A DNA stretch of 10,649 bases from Dehalococcoidales bacterium (lineage in GTDB: Bacteria; Chloroflexota; Dehalococcoidia; E44-bin15): positions 1 to 10,649 of the forward strand of contig JAAXQM010000041.1 in assembly GCA_012974295.1 (NCBI GenBank), read 5' to 3'. Position 1 is the stretch's first letter; every line of letters begins with the position of its first letter. This document shows positions 1 to 6,779 of the stretch, one piece after another. The notes below the pieces were generated by a model. The model had not been told where the DNA came from and searched no databases. It worked only from the letters and a program-made list of their open reading frames with translations. A program made the translations under genes and the position numbers.

Positions 1-539
1 TGAGGGTCTTCGTGCATCTGGTGGCCTATGCCATGACCTACATATTCACGCACTACAGAGAACCCCAGCGATTCCGCAAATGATTGGATCGCCGCTGAAA
101 CATCCCCCAGATGAGCACCGCATCGAGCGCTGGCTATCCCTGCGTTCAAGGCACCATCGGTTGCCTCCAGAAGAGCCTCAGCCTGGCGGCTGATATTACC
201 CACTCCGACAGTTATGGCAGCATCGCTATGAAAGCCATTATACACTGCACCTACATCCAAAGAAACAATATCTCCATCTTTAAGCTTACGCTTGCCCGGG
301 ATACCATGAACGAGTTCCTCATTAACGGATACACACAAATGGGAAGGGAAACCTCGGTAGCCCTTGAATGATGATTCAGCACCATGTCGGTTTAATTCGT
401 GAACAGTCATAGTATCCAATTCCTGGGTGATAATACCAGGCTCAATCCTTTTCTTCAATATATCCAAGATGGCAGCTACAATCCTCCCCGCCTGTCGCAT
501 AATCTCTATCTCTTTTGGCGATTTAACGACTATTCCCAT
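1..539 (-). CDS. map: Type I methionine aminopeptidase, 3' end cut by window edge
   Basis: This metalloprotease removes the initiator methionine from nascent proteins near the ribosomal tunnel exit. I translated 179 codons from the ATG at 537–539; the frame is open to the window edge, so about the last quarter is missing (the family is usually near 250 residues). Metal and catalytic residues of the pita-bread fold are visible: His78 in ELVHGIP, Asp95 and Asp106 in SLDVGAVYNGFHSDA (the usual 11-residue spacing), His169 in GHGIGH and His176 in MHEDP. The two later glutamate ligands lie outside the window. There is no N-terminal extension, so it resembles the short bacterial form. It starts 7 nt after the adk stop behind a weak purine-rich stretch, so it is probably translated from the same message as adk. 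The adk–map order after secY is common in bacteria. Confidence 0.95.
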   Translation of the reverse strand, partial: MGIVVKSPKEIEIMRQAGRIVAAILDILKKRIEPGIITQELDTMTVHELNRHGAESSFKGYRGFPSHLCVSVNEELVHGIPGKRKLKDGDIVSLDVGAVYNGFHSDAAITVGVGNISRQAEALLEATDGALNAGIASARCGAHLGDVSAAIQSFAESLGFSVVREYVGHGIGHQMHEDP

Positions 540-546
540 TTCTTTC

Positions 547-1188
547 TTACGATAAGGCTTTGATAAGGCTTTCGCCGATGCCGTCGATCTCCCCTTCTCC
601 ATTGATTTCAATTAACTTACCCGCTTCAGAATAGTAATCAATGAGAGGTGTCGTCTTATCCAAATAGACATCAATTCGTTTTCTTACCGTATCCGGTACG
701 TCATCAGCTCGCTGATAAAGCTCGCCGTCGCACTTGTCACACTTACCCTCTACCTTCGACGGTGAGGACACTATATGATATGGTGTCTGGCAGCTCTGAC
801 AGATAAATCGGCCGCTCAAGCGCCTAACCAATTCCTCGGTACCAACCTTGATATATAATACCAGATCAATAGCTTCGCCCTTTTCTGCCATCGCTATATC
901 CAGTGCCTTTGCTTGCTCCAGCGTTCTGGGGAAACCATCGAGTATAAATCCTTTAGTGCAGTCCGGAGCACCGATGCGCTCCAGTATCATCCTGATTGTT
1001 ATCTCGTCAGGAACCAGAAGCCCTTTCTCCATATAAGTTTTCGCTTGATTCCCCACATCATCACCCCTGCTTGCTGCCTCCCGAAATAGATCGCCGGAGG
1101 CGATATGAGAAATGCCCAGTTTCTCAGAGATTATTCCTGCTTGAGTCCCCTTCCCTGAGCCTGGTGCACCTAGAAGTACAGAACGCAT
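547..1188 (-). CDS. adk: Adenylate kinase (zinc-type LID)
   Basis: Cytoplasmic enzyme that interconverts ATP + AMP and 2 ADP. The 213-residue length fits the long-form family. The P-loop GAPGSGK is at residues 7–13, the AMP-site SGDLFR near 31–36 and DGFPRT at 84–89. The LID domain carries Cys130, Cys133, Cys150 and Cys153 in two CxxC pairs, which predicts a structural zinc as in Bacillus-type enzymes; E. coli Adk has no such cysteines. The ATG at 1186–1188 is preceded by a near-perfect ribosome binding site (TAAGGAGGG, 1195–1203) that includes the secY stop codon. The gap to secY is 12 nt and to map 7 nt, which points to one transcript. Confidence 0.98.
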   Translation of the reverse strand: MRSVLLGAPGSGKGTQAGIISEKLGISHIASGDLFREAASRGDDVGNQAKTYMEKGLLVPDEITIRMILERIGAPDCTKGFILDGFPRTLEQAKALDIAMAEKGEAIDLVLYIKVGTEELVRRLSGRFICQSCQTPYHIVSSPSKVEGKCDKCDGELYQRADDVPDTVRKRIDVYLDKTTPLIDYYSEAGKLIEINGEGEIDGIGESLIKALS

Positions 1189-1194
1189 ACAAAA

Positions 1195-1203
1195 CCCTCC
1201 TTA
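1195..1203 (-). promoter_or_regulatory. Strong Shine–Dalgarno of adk embedded in the secY stop
   Basis: Read on the minus strand, TAAGGAGGG contains the secY stop TAA and then GGAGG, with 7 nt before the adk ATG. The overlap places re-initiation of adk directly at the end of secY translation. Confidence 0.8.
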
Positions 1204-2547
1204 CTTGAGAAAACCTTCGTAGCGGCGCATCATTAGTTGAGCCTCCAGTTGCCTCATCGTATCCAGCGCCACGCCGACCACAATAAGCATACCGATTGCC
1301 GGTAAGGTCAGAACTGCAACTCCAGTAATATTCTGAACAAGGAATGGCGAGATGGCTACCAAAGCCAAGAACAATGCGCCTCCCCAAGTTATCCTGGTAA
1401 TTACCCGGTTAAGGTAATGCTGCGTAATCTTGCCAGGACGAATTCCGGGCACGAAAGCCCCCTGCCTCTGCAAAGTCTCCCCCAAATTCTGCTGTTGAAA
1501 GACTATCATGGCATAGAAGAAGGTAAAACCCATCACCATGAAAAAGTACATTGCCCAGTAAAACCAGCTGGTCGATGAGAACAGATTCTGGATAGTGTTA
1601 GCGAAATTAGGATCACTACCGGGTGCAGCCGCGAAATAGCTAGCAACGACACCAGGAAAGATCAGCATCGCCATAGCGAAGATCACCGGGATCATTCCCG
1701 CCGAGTTAACCCTAATTGGTATGTGTGTCCCACCGGATTGCCTTAACATCTTCCCACCGCGATACAGGCTCTTGGCATACTGTACAGGAATGCGTCGATG
1801 GGCCTCTGTAAAGATAACTATTGTTACTAAAATAGCCAGCGCTAGGGCGACGAAAATGGCTAACCCCCACAGGTCCCCGGCTCCCTGGGCCAGGTAGCCT
1901 TGCTGTATCATCACTGGCAGGGTACTGACGATGCCAGCAAAAATTATCAGCGACACGCCATTACCGATACCATACTCGGTAATCAATTCCCCAAGCCATA
2001 CAAGGAACATCGTTCCTACTGTCATCGCCAATATCATCGTAACGGTTGGAAGAAGTGCATCACCGGATAGACCGATACTACCGGGGGGAAAGATGCCCTG
2101 ACTCTGAAGCAATATCATCTGGGCGTAACCCTGTAGAACCGCCAAGGGCACGGTTAGCCAGTGAGTGAACTGATTAATTCTCGCTCTCCCAGCATCACCT
2201 TCCCGGGCAATAGCCTGAAGACGAGGGATTATCGGTACTAGTAGCTGCATGAGAATAAGTGCAGTTATATATGGATAAACCCCTAGAGCAGCTATACTCA
2301 TATTCCTCATAGCCCCGCCGCTGAAGAGATCCAGCATCCCCACCAGCGATCCTGCGCTAGTGCCTCCTGCAAGGAATTCGCGCATGGCCTCAAGATCCGC
2401 ACCCGGTACAGGGACGTGGGCAACGAACCGGAAAATAACCAGAAGACCCAGGGTGATCAGTATCTTCTTCCTCAGGTCAGCCTGACCAAAGGCATCGATC
2501 ATTGCCTGAAGCAACTTAGGTCTAGTGTCTCTTCGTTCCTGACTCAC
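1201..2547 (-). CDS. secY: Preprotein translocase subunit SecY
   Basis: Central channel protein of the SecYEG translocon in the cytoplasmic membrane; it passes unfolded secretory proteins and inserts membrane proteins. It has 448 residues, typical for the family, with about ten hydrophobic segments. The first is near residues 28–48, followed by the plug region around GMLDLFSGGAMRN (70–82). The conserved GVYPYITALILMQLL stretch is at 89–103, LGELITEYGIGNGVSL at 185–200, and the cytosolic loop with RRIPVQYAK (251–259) docks ribosome or SecA. The C-terminal RRYEGFLK tail is typical. The start codon is GTG (2545–2547) with AGAGGA eight bases upstream; a later in-frame ATG at residue 16 lacks such a site. 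The first 26 nt overlap the end of rplO. The sequence is reminiscent of Chloroflexota SecY, by memory only. Confidence 0.98.
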   Translation of the reverse strand: MSQERRDTRPKLLQAMIDAFGQADLRKKILITLGLLVIFRFVAHVPVPGADLEAMREFLAGGTSAGSLVGMLDLFSGGAMRNMSIAALGVYPYITALILMQLLVPIIPRLQAIAREGDAGRARINQFTHWLTVPLAVLQGYAQMILLQSQGIFPPGSIGLSGDALLPTVTMILAMTVGTMFLVWLGELITEYGIGNGVSLIIFAGIVSTLPVMIQQGYLAQGAGDLWGLAIFVALALAILVTIVIFTEAHRRIPVQYAKSLYRGGKMLRQSGGTHIPIRVNSAGMIPVIFAMAMLIFPGVVASYFAAAPGSDPNFANTIQNLFSSTSWFYWAMYFFMVMGFTFFYAMIVFQQQNLGETLQRQGAFVPGIRPGKITQHYLNRVITRITWGGALFLALVAISPFLVQNITGVAVLTLPAIGMLIVVGVALDTMRQLEAQLMMRRYEGFLK

Positions 2548-2992
2548 TATCGATTTCCTCTACCATTCCCCCGGCTGCCTCGATTTTACTCCTTGCCGTT
2601 TGCGTAAATTTATGCGCACTTACCGTAAGGGGTTTTAGAAGTTCTCCATTGCCTAGAATCTTTATCGGTTTCCTTAATGATTTTACCAGCCCCTCCTCCA
2701 CAAACCGCTGTGGTGTTACCTCACTATCCGCCTCAAATCGATTAAGGACTGTAATATTGATGGTGTCATACTCTACTCTGAAGATATTGGTGAAGCCCCG
2801 CTTCTCAGGCAAGCGCTTGATCAAAGGGTTTTGGCCACCCTCAAAACCAGGACGAATATGGCGCCCAGCGCGCGCCAGCTGCCCTTTGGAACCTTTTCCC
2901 GCAGTCCTGCCATGACCGCTTCCCAGGCCCCGTCCTATTCGCTTTCGTTTATGTCTTGCCCCTGTTGATGGGCCTAATTCATGCTGCTTCAC
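2522..2992 (-). CDS. rplO: 50S ribosomal protein L15
   Basis: Late-assembling large-subunit protein whose N-terminal tail runs deep into 23S rRNA. At 156 residues it is slightly longer than the common 145–150. The N-terminus is the usual basic, glycine-rich segment (residues 14–40, with KRKRIGRGLGSGHGRTAGKG), and the C-terminal signature LTVSAHKFTQTARSKIEAAGG spans about 122–142. The start is GTG at 2990–2992, with GGAGG six bases upstream; the resulting MKQHELGP beginning matches the family. Its first 14 nt overlap rpmD and its last 26 nt overlap secY, so translation of the three is probably coupled. Confidence 0.97.
   Translation of the reverse strand: MKQHELGPSTGARHKRKRIGRGLGSGHGRTAGKGSKGQLARAGRHIRPGFEGGQNPLIKRLPEKRGFTNIFRVEYDTINITVLNRFEADSEVTPQRFVEEGLVKSLRKPIKILGNGELLKPLTVSAHKFTQTARSKIEAAGGMVEEIDSESGTKRH
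2556..2561 (-). promoter_or_regulatory. Shine–Dalgarno supporting the GTG start of secY
   Basis: AGAGGA on the minus strand lies 8 nt before the GTG at 2547 and inside the rplO coding region. It favours the GTG over the ATG at codon 16, which has no purine-rich site. Confidence 0.7.
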
Positions 2993-3170
2993 CGTTCTCC
3001 TCCACGGTTACTAGATGCTTTACCTTCATAATCATGCCTCGAACGGATGGCGAATCATTATGCTCAACAGTCTGGTTTAGTCGACGAAACCCCAAGGCCT
3101 GAAGCGTTCGCTTCTGATCCTTAGGGTGACCAATGCCGCTTCTAACCCAGGTGACTATCAGCTTATCCAA
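2979..3170 (-). CDS. rpmD: 50S ribosomal protein L30
   Basis: Small large-subunit protein of 63 residues (family about 60), a ferredoxin-like fold. The pattern of LIVTWVRSGIG, then KDQKRTLQALGFRRLNQTV, then the VRGMIMKVKHLV end is characteristic of bacterial L30. The start is TTG (3168–3170) behind GGAGG with a 6-nt spacer; no ATG lies upstream in frame within reach. It overlaps the end of rpsE by 8 nt and the start of rplO by 14 nt. The weak start codon combined with the overlap suggests expression depends on ribosomes finishing rpsE. Confidence 0.95.
   Translation of the reverse strand: MDKLIVTWVRSGIGHPKDQKRTLQALGFRRLNQTVEHNDSPSVRGMIMKVKHLVTVEENGEAA
2997..3003 (-). promoter_or_regulatory. 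Shine–Dalgarno supporting the GTG start of rplO
   Basis: GGAGGAG on the minus strand, with GGAGG six bases before the GTG at 2992. It lies within the last codons of rpmD and decides the GTG start, because no usable in-frame ATG is nearby. Confidence 0.8.
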
Positions 3171-3669
3171 TAGTTTCCTCCCCTAGAGGCTTTGACTTCC
3201 GCCTGGCTAAAATTTGCTGTGGATCCCTTATCTGACTTAATCCCAGTATGGTCGCTCGCACTACGTTTATTTTATTATCGGTCCCCTGGCTTTTGGTGAG
3301 GATATCAGTAATACCGGCAAGCTCTAATACCACGCGTACCCCACCACCAGCTATCAACCCTGTTCCCGGCGCTGCTGGCTTTAGTAGCACCTTCGCAGCC
3401 CCCGATTTAGCGACAAACTTATAAGGTATGGTGCCATCTTTCATTGCCACGCTTACCAGTTGCTTGCGGGCGATAGCTCCTCCCTTTCTAATAGCTTCTG
3501 GTATCTCCTTGGCTCTCCCCAATCCAGCACCCACACGCCCATGACCATCGCCGACGACCACCAGAGCGGTGAAACTGAAGCGCCTGCCTCCTTTTACCAC
3601 CTTGGCTACACGCCTAATATCAACAAGTTTCTCGTTCAGGGTTAACTCGTTATAATCGATACCCTCCAT
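3163..3669 (-). CDS. rpsE: 30S ribosomal protein S5
   Basis: Small-subunit protein at the mRNA entry channel, where with S3 and S4 it helps unwind mRNA; it also affects decoding fidelity. The 168 residues fit the family. The N-terminal dsRNA-binding-type domain has VVKGGRRFSFTALVVVGDG (24–42), whose loop corresponds to the spectinomycin-related loop of other bacteria, then GRVGAGLGRAKEIPEAI (44–60). The second domain holds the glycine-rich GTGLIAGGGVRVVLELAGI (102–120). The ATG directly follows the rplR stop with no spacer; the nearest GGGAGG is about 13 nt upstream, farther than usual, so initiation probably relies on coupling to rplR. Confidence 0.97.
   Translation of the reverse strand: MEGIDYNELTLNEKLVDIRRVAKVVKGGRRFSFTALVVVGDGHGRVGAGLGRAKEIPEAIRKGGAIARKQLVSVAMKDGTIPYKFVAKSGAAKVLLKPAAPGTGLIAGGGVRVVLELAGITDILTKSQGTDNKINVVRATILGLSQIRDPQQILARRKSKPLGEETIG
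3177..3181 (-). promoter_or_regulatory. Shine–Dalgarno supporting the TTG start of rpmD
   Basis: GGAGG (part of GGGGAGG) on the minus strand, six bases before the TTG at 3170 and inside the last codons of rpsE. It is the main evidence for a TTG initiation codon. Confidence 0.75.
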
Positions 3670-4035
3670 TTAAAAAACCAAGCCTCCCTCTCTGGCAGCT
3701 TCTGCCAAAGCTTTTACTCGACCGTGATACTTGTATCCGCCTCTGTCAAACACTACCCCCACTATTCCCCTCTCCATTGCCCGACTGGCTATCATTTTTC
3801 CTATAAGCGATGCAACTGCCACTTTCTTCTCCCCCTTCACCTCAGACCTCACACCTGGCTCTAGAGTCGATGCTGAGATTATAGTGCAATCCAAGTTATC
3901 GTCTACCACCTGGGCATAAATATGGTTCAGGCTACGATAAACACATAGTCGTGGGCGTTCCGCCGTACCTGAAACCTTCCTTCTCACCCGGGCATGTAAT
4001 CTTTGTCTGGTTGATTTGGTGTCTTGTCTGCGCAT
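3670..4035 (-). CDS. rplR: 50S ribosomal protein L18
   Basis: 5S rRNA-binding protein of the central protuberance, working with L5. The 121 residues match the usual length. The basic N-terminus (residues 1–25, rich in Arg and Lys) is followed by RPRLCVYRSLNHIYAQVVDD (28–47), and the C-terminus has the signature VVFDRGGYKYHGRVKALAEAAREGGL. Start ATG 4033–4035 shares one base with the rplF stop (TAATG). AGAGG sits only two bases before the ATG, so coupling rather than a well-placed site probably drives initiation. Confidence 0.97.
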   Translation of the reverse strand: MRRQDTKSTRQRLHARVRRKVSGTAERPRLCVYRSLNHIYAQVVDDNLDCTIISASTLEPGVRSEVKGEKKVAVASLIGKMIASRAMERGIVGVVFDRGGYKYHGRVKALAEAAREGGLVF

Positions 4036-4586
4036 TACCTCTTGGCACCAACCTTCCCTGATTTACCCGGCTTGATACGAACCTTCTCACCGGCATATCT
4101 TATTCCCTTGCCTTTATAGTGATCTGGAGGTCTTACAGCACGAATTTTCGCTGCTACATCCCCTACCATTTGCTTATCAATACCCTGAACGCTTATCCGT
4201 TGCGCTTCCGGCACAACAACAGATATTCCAGCAGGAGTGACAATCTCTACATGCTGTGAATAGCCCACCTGAAGCACTACTTTCTCCCCGACTTTTTGGG
4301 CGCGATATCCGACACCAACAATCTCCAGATTCTTCTCAAACCCCTTACTCACACCCTCCACCATATTGGCTAGAAGGCTTCGCGTCAGCCCGTGAAGCGA
4401 GCGGTGAATCCGGTTATCGCTATGTCGAGAGACAGTAAGCACACCTTCATTTAATGTAATATCCATCGCCGGGTCAAAAGAGCGGGAAAGTTCCCCATTG
4501 GGACCCTTTACCCGTACTGCGTTTCCCTTTATGTCAACCTCAACCTGTGGAGGTAATGGAATAGGCATCTTTCCAATACGAGACAT
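4035..4586 (-). CDS. rplF: 50S ribosomal protein L6
   Basis: Large-subunit protein near the factor-binding region and the sarcin–ricin loop, built of two similar domains. I chose the ATG at 4584–4586, giving 183 residues beginning MSRIGKMPIPLP, the usual family start. The frame is open 19 codons further upstream to 4643, but that part lies inside rpsH and has no family similarity, while GGAGGAG stands just before the chosen ATG. The C-terminal signature PPDHYKGKGIRYAGEKV is near residues 153–169. It lies 11 nt after rpsH and overlaps rplR by one base. Confidence 0.97.
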   Translation of the reverse strand: MSRIGKMPIPLPPQVEVDIKGNAVRVKGPNGELSRSFDPAMDITLNEGVLTVSRHSDNRIHRSLHGLTRSLLANMVEGVSKGFEKNLEIVGVGYRAQKVGEKVVLQVGYSQHVEIVTPAGISVVVPEAQRISVQGIDKQMVGDVAAKIRAVRPPDHYKGKGIRYAGEKVRIKPGKSGKVGAKR

Positions 4587-4589
4587 TAA

Positions 4590-4596
4590 CTCCTCC
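4590..4596 (-). promoter_or_regulatory. Shine–Dalgarno deciding the start of rplF
   Basis: GGAGGAG on the minus strand, three bases before the ATG at 4586 (five counted from GGAGG). It settles the start at MSRIGK rather than the longer open frame to 4643. Confidence 0.85.
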
Positions 4597-4597
4597 G

Positions 4598-4990
4598 TTA
4601 CCATACATAGCAAAGCATTTCGCCACCTAATCCCTGGCGCCATGCCTGCTGGCCTATCATCACACCTTTTGGAGTGGAGATAATAGCTATACCGGTTCCC
4701 CCGTATACCCTCGGAATCTCTTTACGCTGAACATATATCCTTAACCCGGGCTTGGATATTCGCTTAAGTCCGGCGATCACAGGCTCCTTCTCCACATACT
4801 TGAGATATACCTTAATTACCCTTTGTGGCTGGCCTTTTAAAACCTCGTAATCCCTGATGAAGCCTTCCTCTTTGAGAATTTTAGCAATAGAGAGCTTCAT
4901 TCTCGAGGAAGGTACGAGGGTAAATTCGTGCCTAGCAAGAACAGCATTCCTTATTCTGGTTAGCATATCGGCAATTGGATCGGTTACCAT
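4598..4990 (-). CDS. rpsH: 30S ribosomal protein S8
   Basis: Primary 16S rRNA-binding protein of the central domain; in E. coli it also represses the spc operon by binding its mRNA. The 130 residues fit the family exactly. The beginning VTDPIADMLTRIRNA and the end GLGGEMLCYVW are typical. The signature loop reads STPKGVMIG (105–113), where many bacteria have STSxGxMT, so two usually conserved positions differ. Start ATG 4988–4990 follows AGAGGTG with a 5-nt spacer. It sits 11 nt after rpsN and 11 nt before rplF. Whether this S8 regulates its own operon cannot be judged from the sequence. Confidence 0.97.
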   Translation of the reverse strand: MVTDPIADMLTRIRNAVLARHEFTLVPSSRMKLSIAKILKEEGFIRDYEVLKGQPQRVIKVYLKYVEKEPVIAGLKRISKPGLRIYVQRKEIPRVYGGTGIAIISTPKGVMIGQQAWRQGLGGEMLCYVW

Positions 4991-5001
4991 CGCTTCACCT
5001 C

Positions 5002-5187
5002 TTACCAGCTAGACTTCCTCACCCCCGGGATTTGTCCCAGTAGAGCGAGCTCTCTGAAGCATATGCGGCACAGCCCAAACTGGCGGATAAAGGCTCGTGG
5101 CCTGCCACAACGGCTACAGCGATTCCTTTTCTGCACTTTATACTTTGGTACTCTTTGCGACTTTACAATACTAGATACCTTCGCCAT
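5002..5187 (-). CDS. rpsN: 30S ribosomal protein S14, zinc-binding short form (type Z)
   Basis: Small-subunit head protein needed for late 30S assembly. From the ATG at 5185–5187 it has 61 residues, exactly the length of the zinc form. Cys24, Cys27, Cys40 and Cys43 form the two CxxC pairs (CSRC, CRIC) within the typical RCGRPR…FGLCRICFRELA region, and it ends GVRKSSW. The frame is open 15 codons further to an ATG at 5232, but those residues are not family-like and that ATG has no ribosome binding site. The chosen ATG has only a purine-rich stretch (GAAAGA), so its site is weaker than its neighbours'. Confidence 0.95.
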   Translation of the reverse strand: MAKVSSIVKSQRVPKYKVQKRNRCSRCGRPRAFIRQFGLCRICFRELALLGQIPGVRKSSW

Positions 5188-5257
5188 TCTTTCACTCTTT
5201 TCACTTTTATTGCCAGTCTCCGAAGAGAACATAGCTGCTTGATCGATACCCCACTAG

Positions 5258-5815
5258 TTACCCATCAGCTCTTGATTCTCGTGAGAACGGCATTCCCATG
5301 AGTTCAAGAAACCTTCTACCTTCATCATTGTTACGAGCCGTGGTGACTACTGAAATCTCCATCCCTCGAACCTTGTCTACCTTGTCATACTCGATCTCAG
5401 GGAAGATTATCTGCTCCTTTAGTCCCAGCGTATAATTACCTCGGCCATCGAAGGAGTTTCCGGATATACCCTGAAAATCTCGAAGGCGTGGCAAGGAAAT
5501 ACTCACCAGCTTATCGAAGAAATCATACATCCGATCTCCGCGCAGCGTTACCATAATTCCGATAGGCATTCCCTTGCGTAATTTAAAACCGGCGATAGGT
5601 CGCTTCGCCCTGGTGATCACCGGGTGTTGTCCTGTTATGCTAGTCAGGTCACGCTCCGCTGCCTCTATGATATTGGCTTGTTGTGTTGCCTCCCCCATGC
5701 CAATATTAACAACAACCTTCTCCAGGCGAGGTACCTGCATTACACTCTTATAGCCGTAATCTCTCATCATAGCAGGGATGACTTCTTCTTTATACTTTTC
5801 CTTCAATCGGGACAT
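5258..5815 (-). CDS. rplE: 50S ribosomal protein L5
   Basis: 5S rRNA-binding protein of the central protuberance that contacts P-site tRNA. I chose the ATG at 5813–5815 (185 residues, MSRLKEKYKEEVIPAM); the frame runs ten codons further upstream, but those codons lie inside rplX. The conserved VVVNIGMGEA (34–43), LPRLRDFQGIS (108–118) and GNYTLGLKEQIIFPEI (126–141) are all present. The ATG overlaps the rplX stop by one base (TAATG), with GAGG ten bases upstream. In E. coli this junction is the S8 repressor site; here the overlap leaves no spacer for a separate leader. Confidence 0.97.
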   Translation of the reverse strand: MSRLKEKYKEEVIPAMMRDYGYKSVMQVPRLEKVVVNIGMGEATQQANIIEAAERDLTSITGQHPVITRAKRPIAGFKLRKGMPIGIMVTLRGDRMYDFFDKLVSISLPRLRDFQGISGNSFDGRGNYTLGLKEQIIFPEIEYDKVDKVRGMEISVVTTARNNDEGRRFLELMGMPFSRESRADG

Positions 5816-6126
5816 TAACTTATTACCTCGTGGCATTGGCAGCACACTCTTGCCTTCTTGCCATCCTCCATAGTTCGAGAGCTGACTCGCGTAGGACGAT
5901 TACATTTAGGACACTGAAGCATTACGTTAGAAATATTAATCGGGGCCTCTCGCTCAATGATACCTGCTTGTCTTACTGTTCCTCGTGGCTTGGTATGGCG
6001 CTTCACCATATTGACACCCTCTACCATTACACGCTGCTCACCATGCAGGGATTGATGCACCTTCCCCTTCTTCCCTTTGTCTTTGCCGGCAATAACGACT
6101 ACTATGTCATCTTTTTTTATCTTCAT
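5815..6126 (-). CDS. rplX: 50S ribosomal protein L24 with C-terminal Cys pairs
   Basis: Early assembly initiator of the large subunit, bound near the tunnel exit. The 103 residues match the family. The N-terminal KOW domain is clear (DDIVVVIAGKDKGKKGKV, 6–23; VEGVNMVKRHTKPRG, 35–49). The C-terminus carries CPKC (72–75) and CCQC (95–98), a zinc-ribbon-like pair present in some bacterial L24 proteins and absent from those of E. coli and B. subtilis. Start ATG 6124–6126 follows AAGGTG with a 7-nt spacer, 11 nt after rplN. Confidence 0.97.
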   Translation of the reverse strand: MKIKKDDIVVVIAGKDKGKKGKVHQSLHGEQRVMVEGVNMVKRHTKPRGTVRQAGIIEREAPINISNVMLQCPKCNRPTRVSSRTMEDGKKARVCCQCHEVIS

Positions 6127-6137
6127 CTTAGAGCACC

Positions 6138-6506
6138 TTATAGCACTTCTGGAGCCAGAGACAGGATCTTCATGAAATTCTTTCGCCTTAACTCATGTGC
6201 CACCGGACCGAAGATTCGCGTTCCTTTAGGATTATTCTTATCGGTAAGGATTACCGCAGCGTTATCATCGAATTTAATATACGACCCATCGCGCCGCCGA
6301 TAGGGTTTTGCTGTACGCACGATTACAGCCTTCACTATTTCACCTCTTTTTACCACTCCTCCCGGCGTCGCCTCCTTAACAGAGGCTACTATAATGTCGC
6401 CAACACGAGCGTATCTCTTCCCAGTTCCACCGGGAACATTTATGCACATGATGCTCTTGGCCCCGGTGTTATCGGCTACCCTCACCCTGCTCATGTGCTG
6501 AATCAT
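6138..6506 (-). CDS. rplN: 50S ribosomal protein L14
   Basis: Highly conserved large-subunit protein at the subunit interface, where it contributes to a bridge with 16S rRNA and contacts L19. The 122 residues equal the standard length. It starts MIQHMSRVRVADNTGAKSIM, has VKAVIVRTAKPYRRRDGSYI in the centre and ends with GTRIFGPVAHELR…LAPEVL. The ATG overlaps the rpsQ stop by four bases (ATGA), a typical coupled junction. Confidence 0.98.
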   Translation of the reverse strand: MIQHMSRVRVADNTGAKSIMCINVPGGTGKRYARVGDIIVASVKEATPGGVVKRGEIVKAVIVRTAKPYRRRDGSYIKFDDNAAVILTDKNNPKGTRIFGPVAHELRRKNFMKILSLAPEVL

Positions 6507-6778
6507 ACTAGTTCACCTTTAGACAATATATCTAACACTTTCCATCGTTTATCCTTGGAAAGTGGGCGCGTTTCCTCTATCCGCACTACATCCCCGATAT
6601 GACAGGTATTCTGCTCATCGTGGGCCTTGAATTTACTAATGCGCCTTACACGCTTTTTATATAACCGATGAGGCCTTGAGAATTCTACCGCCACCACCAC
6701 AGTCTTATCCATCTTGTCACTGACAACACGACCCACCCTTGTTTTTCTTTTGTTATCCTCTTTAGCTAACGTAACCAT
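6503..6778 (-). CDS. rpsQ: 30S ribosomal protein S17
   Basis: Primary 16S rRNA-binding protein with an OB fold, needed for assembly of the 5' domain. The 91 residues are within the family range. TRVGRVVSDKMDKTVVVAVE (13–32) and the signature GDVVRIEETRPLSK (62–75) are clear. Start ATG 6776–6778 follows GAGGAG with four bases between, and lies one base after the rpmC stop. It overlaps rplN by 4 nt. Confidence 0.97.
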   Translation of the reverse strand: MVTLAKEDNKRKTRVGRVVSDKMDKTVVVAVEFSRPHRLYKKRVRRISKFKAHDEQNTCHIGDVVRIEETRPLSKDKRWKVLDILSKGELV

Positions 6779-6779
6779 A

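Noticed and set aside
111..371. Plus-strand open frame opposite map
   Set aside because: It lies wholly inside the well-supported map coding frame and its translation matches no family I know.
1124..1387. Minus-strand open frame across the secY–adk junction
   Set aside because: It is out of frame with both genes, spans conserved coding regions of each and encodes no recognisable domain.
4587..4643. 19-codon N-terminal extension of L6
   Set aside because: It overlaps the end of rpsH in another frame, lacks family similarity, and a strong ribosome binding site marks the MSRIGK start instead.
5830..6303. 157-codon plus-strand open frame opposite rplX and rplN
   Set aside because: Both strands' r-protein genes are unmistakable; the plus-strand translation is Cys/Leu-rich without domain features and has no initiation site.
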